A DNA stretch of 64,000 nt from Pedobacter sp. PLR (GTDB lineage: Bacteria; Bacteroidota; Bacteroidia; Sphingobacteriales; Sphingobacteriaceae), in the NCBI RefSeq assembly GCF_026239675.1, contig NZ_JAPIVQ010000002.1, forward strand, positions 744,001 to 808,000, written 5' to 3'. A program made the translations under genes and the position numbers. Position 1 is the stretch's first letter. Every line of letters begins with the position of its first letter. Positions 25,233-37,800 of this stretch are shown here, piece by piece. Below the pieces are notes generated by a model. That model worked only from the letters and a program-made list of their open reading frames with translations. It made no database searches and had not been told where the DNA came from.

Positions 25233-25481
25233 ATGAGCAATAACGATATTTTTAAGAAATTGCGCGTCGCGCTGGAACTAACAAATGATGATATCATCAA
25301 AATTATGGAATTGGTGAACTTCAAAATCACTAAAAGTGAGCTTGGTTCCTTCTTTAGGAGTGATGACCACCCAAATTTCAAACCTTGTGGTGATCAGATT
25401 CTGAGAAACTTTTTAAATGGTCTTGTGATCTATAAAAGAGGTCCAAGAGTGACTGAGCCAACTGAAAAACCAGTTAACTAA
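25233..25481 (+). CDS. DUF1456 (YehS-like) protein, single-repeat form
   Basis: An 82-residue protein carrying one DUF1456 unit: NNDIFKKLRVALELTNDDII, MELVNFKITKSELGSFFRSDDHPNF and DQILRNFLNGLVIYKRG. E. coli YehS is about twice as long, with two such units, so this is a half-length version. Small cytosolic protein of unknown function. It sits 49 bp after the helicase and before a strong terminator, so the two are probably co-transcribed. Confidence 0.85.
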   Translation: MSNNDIFKKLRVALELTNDDIIKIMELVNFKITKSELGSFFRSDDHPNFKPCGDQILRNFLNGLVIYKRGPRVTEPTEKPVN

Positions 25482-25500
25482 AACGTCATATTTCGGGTTA

Positions 25501-25538
25501 AGCCCTGTGGGAAATTAAATTTCCACAGGGCTTTTTTT
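25501..25538 (+). terminator. Strong intrinsic terminator after the DUF1456 gene
   Basis: Perfect stem AGCCCTGTGG / CCACAGGGCT with an AT-rich loop, followed by a run of T; 19 bp after the stop codon. Confidence 0.93.
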
Positions 25539-25832
25539 GTTGAAAAATCAGCCTTTAAAGGGTTTTATTGGCTATTGTGTAAAAATTTACTAGTCTTTAT
25601 CTTTATTTGTTTATATGATAACTTAGATGAAATTTGTTTGAAAAATAGATACTAATATATAGTTAAGTGTTCAAAATGACATTTTTTTGTGAATTGTAGA
25701 CAATATTAAACGGGTAAGACCTTTGAAATGAGGTGTGGAAGATTCTGGCATAGTGGAACGTGAATTGTATTGGGCTCGGTACAACAAACCGTTGCGCAAC
25801 GTAGAATACCTTTATTTATTATATACTTTCAT
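25539..25832. other. AT-rich leader region of the giant adhesin gene
   Basis: 294 bp between a strong terminator and the chosen ATG. It must contain the promoter of the giant gene, yet no exact TAnnTTTG element is seen; the nearest candidates (TTTATCTTTATTTG around 25600, GACCTTTG near 25720) deviate. The reading frame of the giant gene is open back to a TTG at 25770, which I do not favour as a start. Confidence 0.5.
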
Positions 25833-28800
25833 ATGAGTACACTTTTACCACCACAGGGGAGCCCGAACTCTCCTAAAAACTCATGTTACAACTTTTCAAA
25901 AGAAACCTTCTTTTTTTTGCTTAACCAGCTTTGTCTGCCATTTAGCAGGGGAGCCGATGTTCATTCCATTAAGCCAAAAGTCTGGAAATATTTTACAGCT
26001 CTGATGATCTTTGTGCTCCTTGCAATTCAGGGAAAGGCACAGTTTACCATTACGGAAAACTTTAAAGGTAATTCTACAGGTAATATCACCATTGGTGGTA
26101 ATGCTAAACTGACTTCCGGAAAGGAAGATCCGGTAGGTAATGGTTGGTTGCGACTGACACCCGATTCCACAAACAAAGTAGGATTTGGATATGTAAATCA
26201 ATCTTTCCCTTCTACATTAGGGGTTTTAGTCGATTTTGAATATACAGATTGGCGTAGATCAGTAGTTAATCTTGGAGCAGCGGATGGTTTTTCCGTATTT
26301 CTTTATGATGCTGCAAAACCCAATTCTATTGGCGGTAAGGGAGGTTCTCTTGGGTATGCTCCAATCAATACTGGTGGTGCAAATGACCATGCCGGTGTAG
26401 TTGGAGGTTATGTGGGGATTGGTTTGGATGAGTATGGGAATTTCTCCAATCCAGGAGAGGGGAGAACCGGAGGGGTAACTACCAATACCGGTACTTTATG
26501 GCCGGATAGAATCTCTATGAGGGGTTCTGAAGCAGAAAACTATAAATATCTGACGAGCGCGGTGGTGCCTGGTGGCGTAGATTACCCGACTGCAGGAACT
26601 GCAAGGCCAGACCCTACTGTATTTTATAGAAGGGTGCAATTAGAAATTATTCCTGTTGCAGGAGGTCAATACCAGATTACGGTGAAGATGAAAACCACTT
26701 TAACTGGTAATTTTGCAACGATTTTAGGGCCTTATACCATGGCCACGGTGCCTCCGGCAAACTTGAAATTGGGTTTTGCAGGTTCAACGGGTGGTTCAGT
26801 AAACAATCATGAGGTAAGAAATGTAATTATTACCACCCCAGGTGGGGTAAGGGTAGATAAAGCCGTAGATAAATCAAGTGCAATTTCGGGTCAGGACCTG
26901 ACGTATACCATCAATGTAACCAATTCTACTCCAGCTGGAATTGCCAATTTGAAATTGGCAGATACGATTAGGAATTCTAATAATGCCATTCTTACCGCGG
27001 CAGATTTTACGATCAATAGCATTACATTCAATAATAATGGAAATGTTGGAAATACGGCTCCCGGGTACACCAATGGTACGGTCGTAGCAGGAGGAACCAA
27101 CCCTTTCAATGCTTCCTTAAATATGTCGGCAAACTCAACCAGTAGTTTTACGATAAAAGGAACGATCAATAGTCAGTACAACAATAGTATTCTGAAAAAC
27201 TCTGTGGGGGTCGATCCCTCGCAAACGGGAATTACGGATACGGATTTAACAAATAATTATTATACGGTTTCCACAAACGTATTGAGGCAGAGTGTTGATG
27301 TTGCAATTTCAGGTCTCGTAGACAATACCTGTTATGTTCCTGGTGGCAACACATTTAATTACACGGTGACCAATCAGGGGGCTACGCCAACGGTTGGTCT
27401 GGTCAGTGTGAGGTATACCCCTCCAGCGGGATTTTCAGTAATAGGAACACCTACCGGAGCAGGCTGGACAGTTGGATTGTCAGCTGGTACTTATAATTTT
27501 ACGAGAACCTTGGGAGAACCATTGGCCTCTGGTTTTGCTTACCCTTCAATTTCCATAAAAGTTTCAGGGCCTTCAACAGGAGGACCATGGACGAATACCG
27601 CATTATTATCCTATATAGGAGATACAGACCTTTCAAACAACACGGCTTCGGTGCTTACTTATGCTATTCCAACAGCACCAACTCCGGCTGCGGCTACCGT
27701 AAACTATTGTTTAGGTGCAACCGCAAGCCCGCTAACCGCGACAGGTACTAATCTGAAATGGTATACGGTTCCGGTAGGAGGGATGGGAAGTACAACTGCG
27801 CTTACGCCATCAACGGCTACAGCAGGTACAACAAGTTATTATGTGACCTCCAGTAATGGTACCTGCGAAGGGCCAATGACCACCATTAATGTAGTGGTTC
27901 AACCTTTGATAGCCGGCAATACAATTACTGCAGATCAAACGATTTGTTCCGGTGCTACACCTGCAGTCTTGCAGGGAGGGGCGGTTACCGGTGGATCAGG
28001 AACCTATACTTATAATTGGGAGCAAAGTGTAAATGGTGCGGCATGGACAGCCGCAACCGGTACGAATAATCAGGCAAATTATACGCCTGCAGCATTAACA
28101 GCAACTACTGCATACCGCAGAAACGTTACTGGTGGATCCTGCTTAAATACCAGTAATGTAGTCACGATTACAGTTCAGCCTGCCATCAGTTTAAATACGA
28201 TTGTTCCTCCGGTCAGCCTGTCTCTTTGTGGTACAGGTGATCCGGGATTAATGACTGGCTCTACACCTCTTGGTGGAAATGGAACACCAACTTATCAATG
28301 GCAATCCAGTACAGATAATTCAAATTATACTAATATTGCCGGAGCAGCTGCAAATGCAGCCAATTTCGATCCATTAAGCATTAGTGTGACCACCTGGTAT
28401 CGCCGTCTGGCCTCATCAGGATCTTGTACAGTTGCTAACATTAGTAACGCCATTAAATTTACGGTGAATCCAGTATTAACTGCTGGAACAATTGGTGCAA
28501 ATCAAGCCTATTGTGAATCGGCTATGCCAGCTACCTTCAATGAACTTACACCTGCTACGGGCGGAGATCAGATTTATGGGTATCAATGGCAAAGCAGCAC
28601 AACCAGTGCGACTGCTGGTTTTGCGGATATTCCAGGTGCAACACAAATTAACTATACGGTAAGCAGTCCAATTCGTCAAACCACGTATTACCGCAGAACG
28701 GTGATTTCTGCTGCTTCTGGATGCGGACCGGTAAGTACTTCTGCTGTTACAGTTACGGTGACCCCGGCAATTTCCGGAAATGCGCTGACTACGCCTGTAG

Positions 28801-31800
28801 TCAGCACTTTTTGTGGGCCAGCGGATCCTGGTGTGATTACAGGTACGATCCCTACAGGTGGGAATGGTACTTATGTGTATGATTGGCATAAAAGTAGGGA
28901 TGGAGGAAATACATGGACGGTAGCAGGTGGTAATACCATTAATTTAAGTCCGGGTATAGTACCGGTGACCAGCCTGTTCCGTAGGACGGTGACTTCTGGT
29001 TCATGTACCTCGGTCAGTCCCCCGATTACCATTACTATAGATTTTGCACCTGATCCTTCAGTTGCAGGTCCTAACCAACAACAATGTGCTATAGATTTAT
29101 TCCAGTTAAATGGAAATGTGCCGATTTTAGGTACTGGTGTATGGGCAGTTGTATCTGGACAAGCGGTGATTGCCAATATTAATCAGGCAAATACCACTGT
29201 AAAGGTTGCTAAAGGAAAAACAGCAACACTTTCCTGGACCATCAGTAATGGCATTTGCCCACCTTCGGTAACTAATGTTGTCCTGACTAATTTTGACAAT
29301 CCAAGCACTGCAAATGCAGGTCCTGATATTACCCAATACAATAGCGGCGCATTCATGATGAATGCCAATGTACCAACTTCCGGAACGGGAGTATGGACCG
29401 TTAAAGCTGGAAGTACCGCAACGATTGCCACACCAAATGCAGCAAATACATTGGTTATGCTGGCACCGGGAACTACGGCCACTTTAATCTGGACGGTATC
29501 TAACGGAACCTGTAATCCTTCTGCTGATGAAGTACTGCTTACTTATACCAGATTAGCAGATATTAAAGTGACGAAATCAGTAGTTACTCCGGGGCCATTT
29601 GTTGCCGGACAAGCAATTGCTTACCGCATTGTGGCCACCAATAACGGCCCAAGTGATGCAACCGGTTTAAAATTGCTGGACAATGTTCCTGCCGACATTT
29701 CTGTGTTGGCAATTAGTGCCAATGCATCCGGAACGGCTGCGGTTACTCAGAATACTTCTGCCGGTAATGCAGTCAATGTAACTGGTAATATCGCCTTTGG
29801 CGCTGGAAACAGCATTACAGTGGATGTGACTGGTACGGTTGCGGCCAATTATTCCGGCAGTCTGGTGAATACGGCTACCGTAACTTCTCCGGTTATACCC
29901 GATCCTGATGGCGCTACTTCTACGGTAACCAGTCCGGTGGATAGGAAACCGGTGTTATCCATTGAAAAGGACGGACCTGCCAATGTGATTGCAGGTGATG
30001 CCATTGCTTATAAAATCATCATTAAAAATACGAGTACCAGTGATGCCATTGGTACAGCCATTAAAGACCTTATTCCGGCACAGATTAACAATGTGAACTG
30101 GACGCTGAGTAAAACCGGCACAGCAACCTTTAACGGTGCTGCCAGTAATACGGGAAACAACATCAGCTTTGTAGCTACTATTCCAGGGGGCTCAGGCAAT
30201 ACGATTGTGATCAATGTGACCGGAACAGTATTGCCTTCCGCTACCGGAAGTTTCAGCAATACCGCAACGGCAACTCCGGTAGAAGCGGTTCCGCCGGTAA
30301 ATTCTAATACCGTGGTGACTACCCTTTCCCGCGTATCAGGATTAACGATGTTGAAAAACGGACCATCCAATGCCCAGGCAGGAAGTCCGGTTTCTTATAC
30401 TTTGAAAATTACAAACAACGGACTGAGTGATGCTTTAAATGCAAGTATCACAGATGCGGTTCCTGCGAATATAAAAACAGTAAGCTGGAACGCAACGGTT
30501 CAGGGTACTGCTACAATTATCGGTGGAAACAATGGTACAGGTAATTCAATTATTCTGAACGGAAATATACCTACAGGAACGGCCAATGCGATTTTAGTAA
30601 CCATCAACGGTACGGTTGATCCGTCATTTAGCGGAAGTATCAGCAATACGGCAACCGCTACGCCATCAGAAGCTGGCGGTCAGCCATCCAGTTCCACAGT
30701 ACTGACGCAGGTGAGTCGTACACCAGTATTAACGATCACCAAAACCGGTGCGGCAACTTTAATTGCCGGACAACAGGTAAACTATACCATTACCGTAAGT
30801 AATACCAGTACCGCAGATGCGAAAGCTTTAGTCATTACCGACGCAGTGCCTGCCGACCTGAGCAATGTGACCTGGAGTACCAGTACACAAGGTACAGCAG
30901 CGGTTGTAGGTACAGGAAACGGAACCGCTAACGCGATTAGTGTAACCGGAGATCTTCCTGCAGGTGCAGCCAATAAAATAATCATCAATGTCAGCGGAAC
31001 TTTAAGCCCTGCATTTTCCGGCAGTTTGGCAAATACAGCAACAGCGACCCCGGCAGAGCCTGGAACGGTAGCGGAATCAGCAACCAGTACAGGTCAGGCG
31101 ATCAGACAGCCAGCTTTAAGTATTATGAAAACTGGTCCGGCAACCATTACCTCCGGCAACCAGATCACTTATACCATTACCGTAGCCAATACCGGTACTT
31201 CAGACGCAGTTGATTTAGTGATAGCGGATATCGTACCGGCAAGCATCAAGGATGTAACCTGGACTGCTACAATTGGAGGAACAGCAGGGATTGATCCTGG
31301 GGCAACAGGAATTGGAAACAACCTTTCTGTAACGGGGGATATCCCGGCAGGAGCAGCCAATAAAATTATCCTGACAGTTAGAGGAACGGTTGATCCTTCC
31401 TTTAGCGGCAGTATCTTAAATACCGCCACAGCTACACCTACAGAAAGTGCAGCAACACCGGTAAGTTCTTCCGTAACCACTACTGCAACACGGACGCCGG
31501 AACTGAGCATTACCAAAACCAGCCCTGCAACCTTAGTGGCCGGACAAAATATTACTTATACGATTATCGTAAATAATTTGAGTGCCTCGGATGCGAAAGC
31601 ATTGGTGATTACTGATCAGGTGCCGGCAACGGTTACTGGTGTCACCTGGTCGGCAATAGCCGGAGGTGCAGGCCTGATCAATGGTACTGCTACCGGAAGC
31701 GGAAACGCAATCAGTCTGAATGCTGGTCTTCCGGCAGGTGCTAATACCATTACCCTAACGGTAAAAGGTAAGGTGGCTTCGTCATTTGGTGGCACATTGA

Positions 31801-34800
31801 GCAATACGGCAACCGCTACTCCAGCTGAACCGGGTACGGTGGCCAAATCGGCAACGAGTACCACTACGGTTAATAAAACACCGGTACTGGCCATTCAAAA
31901 AACAGGCCCTGCTACGATTTCTGCGGGTCAGCAAATCAATTATACCTTAACTATTAACAATACCGGAACTGCGGATGCAACCAATGCAACAATTACAGAC
32001 GCGATTCCGGTAGGAATTTCTAATGTCACCTGGACGGCAACAGCCGATGCAGCGGGATCTGCGGCGATTGTAGGTACGGCTACAGGAAATACCAATGCGT
32101 TAAGTTTCAATGCAAACATCCCGGCAGGCATCAACAACATCATCAGGGTAAATATCCAGGGTAATGTGAATCCGGCGGCAACAGGGTCATTAGTGAATAC
32201 AGCTACGGTAACCCCATCAGAAGCTGGTGCTAATCCCGCCAGCTCTACGGTGACCACTACTTTACAGTCGGTTCCTGGTATCACGATTTCTAAATCTGGT
32301 CCTTCGCAGATCGCTGCCGGACAAACGGTGACTTATACCCTGATAGCAGGTAACGCTGGTCCTTCAGATGCAACTAACCTGAACATTACCGATGCCGTTC
32401 CAGTTCCATTAACCAATGTGACCTGGACTGCAGTATCAGAAGGTACCGCCGCAATAACCACCGGAGCAAGTGGTACAGGTAGCAGTGTAACCGTAATCGG
32501 AAACATTGCTGCTGGTACAGGAAATAGAATCCTGGTGACCATCACTGGTTTGGTGCCTTCAAATACTACGGCAACTACTTTTAGCAATGTGGCTAAAGCG
32601 AGCCCATCGGAACCTGGTGTGCCTCCGGTAAATTCAAATACGATTACGACCACCATTAATAAAAAGGTGACCATCGCTGCTGTGAAGTCTGCAACCGCGG
32701 TACTTTCGGCAGGGGAGAACATCTCTTATACTTTAGAAGTAAAAAATACAGGACCTAGTGATGCGCAGAATTTATTGATCTCAGATCAGCTGCCTGCTGG
32801 TATCACCAACATCAATTGGAGTACAACTGGCACAGGAACTGCATCGATAGTTTCTGGCGGAACAGGTTCAGGAAGCTCATTGAGTCTCCGCGCCAATATT
32901 CCGGCAGGAAACGCCAATGTGATTTTAGTGACGATTACAGGTAAAGTAGATCCTGATTTTACCGGAACACAATTGGTGAATACCTTTACTGTGGATCCTT
33001 TGGAACCAGGAAATCCTACTGTAAATTCAAATACCACCACTACCCTTATCAATAAAACCGCAGACCTGCAGATTTCAAAAACAGGTCCGGCAGCAGCAAT
33101 TGCAGGTAGAACCATTAATTATACCATCACAGTGAACAATGCAGGGCCATCTAATACCGCGAATGCGAGTATTGTGGATGTGGTTCCTGCAGGAATTACA
33201 GGAGTAACCTGGACGGCTACCGCTCAAAATGGTGCGGTGATCAATACCAACCCGGCTTCAGGGTCGACAAATAATATCAATGTATTAGCGTCAATTCCTG
33301 CGAACTCAGGAACGGTAACGATCAATGTCAGCGGAACAATTAATCCTGGTTTTACAGGAAGCCTGCTGACTAATACTGCCACTGCTACTCCGGAAGCAGG
33401 GGTCATAGACCCAACACCGGCAATAAGTACGGTGGTAACCGCGATCAGCCGCTCTGCCAATGTGAGAATTGTGAAATCTGGCCCTGCAAATATTACTGCC
33501 GGTGAACCAATTACCTATACGTTAAGAATAGTAAATGATGGACCTAGTTTCGCACCAGGAGTTGTGATCAGAGATCTGTTCTCTGGAATTCTTCCAGGTT
33601 CTCCGGTGACTAATGTGAGCTGGACGGCTCAGGCTTTAACCGGTGCAGCCTTAAACGGTGGTGCAGCAAACAACGCGGTCATTGGAAATGGGAATGTAGC
33701 CTTTAGCGCTGATATTCCTTCCAAAACCGGGGTAGTAGAAGTGACGATTAAGGGGACTGTGAGCCCGGGAGCGACAGGAGCTTTTGTAAATACAGCCACT
33801 GCGCTTTTACCTAATAATTCGGTTACAGATCCTGATCTGGGTTCTAATACAAGTTCTGTGACTACTGCTGTGGTGGTAGAAACGAATTTAGCCGTATCGA
33901 AAAGCGGGCCGAGTAAGATCAATATCGGTGATCCGATTACGTATGTTATAGAAATTAAAAATAATGGATTGAGCAATATCACTGATGCTTCCATTACTGA
34001 TGTGGTGCCTAATTCTGTTTCCGTGAACAGTTGGACAGCTGTGGCTTCAAATGGCGCCTTCCTGGAGGGCTCGTTCAATGGGACGGTTTCCGGAACGAGT
34101 AATACGGTGATTACTTATGGTGATATTCCATCTACAATTGCAGGTAGTCCTCCTTCGGTGATTAGAGTGACCATTCAGGGGATTGTGAAAACGACAGCCG
34201 AAGCTACCTTTACCAATACCGTTTCGGTGGAAGCAAATGGCATTAAAGAAAGTGCTGTGTTGACTGCTTTAAATGCTTCAACAGATGTGTACATCGAGAA
34301 AAATGGACCACAGAGTATTCTTGCTGGTTCGCCAATTACTTACCAGATAAAAGTAGGTAATGACGGTCCGGTTAATGTGGCCGGTCTGGGCATCTCGGAT
34401 GTAATCCCTTCGGTTATTAAAAATGTAAGCTGGACGGCTACGGCTTTCGGAACGGCAACGATTACTGGTGCAGCTAGTGGAAATACAAATGGTATTCAAA
34501 CTACCGCCTCAATAGATGCGGATCCTGCCAATTACATTTTAGTTAATGTGAAGGGGACTGTTGATCCAGCTACGAATCTGACTGCGATAAACAATACGGC
34601 AATCCTGACGCTTCCAGCAGGCGTCTCTGATTTTAACTCGACGAATAATACCAGTACTGCTTCCACTACGGTGGCTTCAAAATCTGGCTTGTCGGTACGT
34701 AAGATGGGACCTGCAGATGCAGTCGCCGGATCAGAAATCAGCTACACGATTATCGTCACGAATGCAGGACCAAGTAATGCAGTTGGTACAGTAATTACCG

Positions 34801-37800
34801 ATGCCGTTCCTGCAAACGTTAAAAATGTGACCTGGACTTCTAGTCTGGTTGGAGCTGCAACGATTTCAGCAGGCGCAACAGGTACTGCTGGAGCAAATAA
34901 CCTGGTGACACTAACCGCGAATATTCCTGCAAGTGCAGGAAATGAAGTGGCCATTGTAGTCAAAGGAACGATTGATCCTGCTTTTGCGGGCCCATTGGTA
35001 AACAATGCAGTAGCGACGCCTGCTGAACCAGGAAATCCTCCGGTAACCTCACAAAATGTAACGACTGCCGTGACGAGTAAAACGGTAATGAGCATAGTGA
35101 AAACAGGGCCGTCAAGTGTGGCTGCAGGAACAACAGTACAGTACCAGTTATTGGTTAGCAATGCAGGACCAAGTAATGCAGTAGGGATGGTCATCACAGA
35201 TCAGATTCCTGCAGGCTTGACAAATGTACGCTGGACTACGGCTGCCACTACAGGTGCGGTGGTAACTTCAGGTGCAACCGGAAATGTAAATCCGGTATCG
35301 CTGACTGCTAATTTCTTAGCAGGTTCAGGAAACCTTGTCGTGACGATCCTGGCGGATGTTCCGGCAAACAGCCAGTTGTCAGGCGTAAGCAATACGGCAA
35401 GGGTAGCGCCAGCGGTTCCTGATCCAAACAATCCACCGGTGACTTCTAATGAGGTGACCACAGGAATTGTGAAAGATGTAACACTGAGTTTAACAAAATC
35501 AGGTCCTCCAACCTTAAATGCCGGAGAAAATATCACTTATACACTGGCTATTAAGAATATAGGTCCTTCAAATTCTACCGCCACGAGGTTAACAGATGCG
35601 GTTCCTGCAGACATCAAAAATGTTTCCTGGACAAGTGCTGTTGCCGGTGGTACGTTAATTACCAATGGTGCGGCAGGATCTGGAAATCAGATAGATTTAA
35701 CTGCTGATGTGCCATTAAATGGAACGATCCTGGTCAATGTGAAAGGAACAGTAGATCCATTATTTGCAGGTACCTTAACGAATACTGCGGTACTGACTCC
35801 ACAGGAAGCGGGCGAATTGCCTGTAAATGCGGTGGCAGTCACACAGGTGAGCAAGCTAACCAATTTACAGATTGGTAAAAGTGCAGTCAATACTGCAGTT
35901 GCCGGTCAGGTGATGACTTACCAGATTAAGGTGATCAATAATGGACCGAGTACTGCGCTGAATGCCTTGATTACCGATGCGATTCCAGTGCAGCTGCAAA
36001 ACGTAAGCTGGACAGCTGCTGGATTAGGAGCAGCCATCATCACAGAAGGTGCTCAGGGAACTGGCAACACTTTACGTGTGAAAGCGAACATCCCTGCAGG
36101 ACAGCAGAATGAAATCGTGATTGAAGTAACCGGAACGATCCTGGCCTCTTATGCAGGTACGTTAAGCAATACTGCCACGGTGACTCCAGCAGATCCAGGC
36201 AATCCACCATTGGTGACACCGCCAGTAGAAACGGTAGTGACGAAACAGCCTGAAATCAATATCAGCAAAACAGGTTCGGCAACGGTTACCGCTGGTGGAC
36301 AAATCAGCTATACGATTGAAGCCAATAATACCGGATTGAGTGATGCCAGTAACCTGGAAATCTCGGATGCGGTAAATTCAAATATTAAAAATGTAAGCTG
36401 GACCAGCAGTATCGCTGGTGCCGGCAGCATTATCAGCGGTAATCAAGGTACTGGAAATGCGGTCCTGGTTAAAGGAAACATTCCAGCTGGTGCCGCTAAT
36501 AAAATTACAATTAACATCACAGGTACCGTAGATCCTCCATTTGCAGGTACGCTGAGCAATACGGCTACGGCCACACCAGCAGAACCAGGTATTCCACCAG
36601 TGGTAACCCCGCCAGTAGAAACGGTAGTGAACCAGGTTCCAGTAATTGTAGTCCATAAAACAGGTCCTGCATCGGCCACTGCCGGTGGAGCCATCACTTA
36701 TGTCGTAGAGGTTAGCAATACCGGTTTGAGTAATGCGAAGAACCTGAACATTACCGATCAGATTGATCCGGCAATTACCGGTGTCAGCTGGACAGCCAGT
36801 ACAGGAGGAACCAGCACAATTAACGGGGCAGGTTCTGGTACTGGAAATGTGGTGTTAAATGCAAATATTCCTGCTGGTGCGGCCAATAAGATCAGCATCA
36901 GCATTAGCGGAACAATCAATCCTGAAGCGCAAGGTAAATTGGTCAATATGGCCGTTGCAACGCCTTCAGAACCTGGTATTGTTCCGGTAAACAGTAACCC
37001 TGTAGAAACGAATGTAGATCAGAAACCAATTGTGGTGATCACTAAAACCGGACAGCCTACGGCTACGGCAGGAGCTGAGGTTACTTATATCATTACTGCG
37101 GTAAACAATGGATTGAGTAATGCTTCAGGGGTAACGATAGTGGATGATGTACCTGCCGCATTACAGAATGTAAGCTGGACTTCGCTTTCTGGAGGAACGG
37201 CATCGATTCTTAGCGGTGGTACAGGAACAGGCAATTTTATGGCACTGACCGCCAATATTCCGGCAGGTAATGTCAATAATAAAATCACGATTACCCTAAA
37301 AGGAACGGTGAACCCTGCTTTCTCTGGAAAACTGGAAAATGTGGCCAGTATTGCAGTGCCATTAATTAATTTCCCGAATGTAATTACGCCGCCGGTAGAA
37401 ACTTCAGTGGATGCCAAACCAGGTATTACGCTGGTTAAAACAGGCCCTGCTGCGGTCATCTCCGGATCGGAAATTACGTATACAATTGTTGCAGGAAATA
37501 CCGGCTTGAGTAATGCAACTGCGTTAGCCATTACAGATGCGGTACCTACGCTATTAAGCAATGTGAGCTGGACAAGTGTCGCTTCGGGCGCTGCGGTGAT
37601 CACTACAGGTGCTACAGGTACTGGCAATGCGCTGATCTTAAACGGCGATATTCCTACTGGTGCAGCTAACCTGATCACCATTACGGTAAGAGGAACAGTA
37701 GATCCTTCGTACAATGGTAACCTGAGCAATACTGCGGTGGCGAGACCATCAGAGCCAAATACGGTTTCGGTAAATGCCTCAGCTACCACGATTGTGAGCA

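Noticed and set aside
25770..25832. Upstream TTG start for the giant gene
   Set aside because: It would add 21 more residues before an already long signal sequence; the ATG at 25833 is the more likely start.
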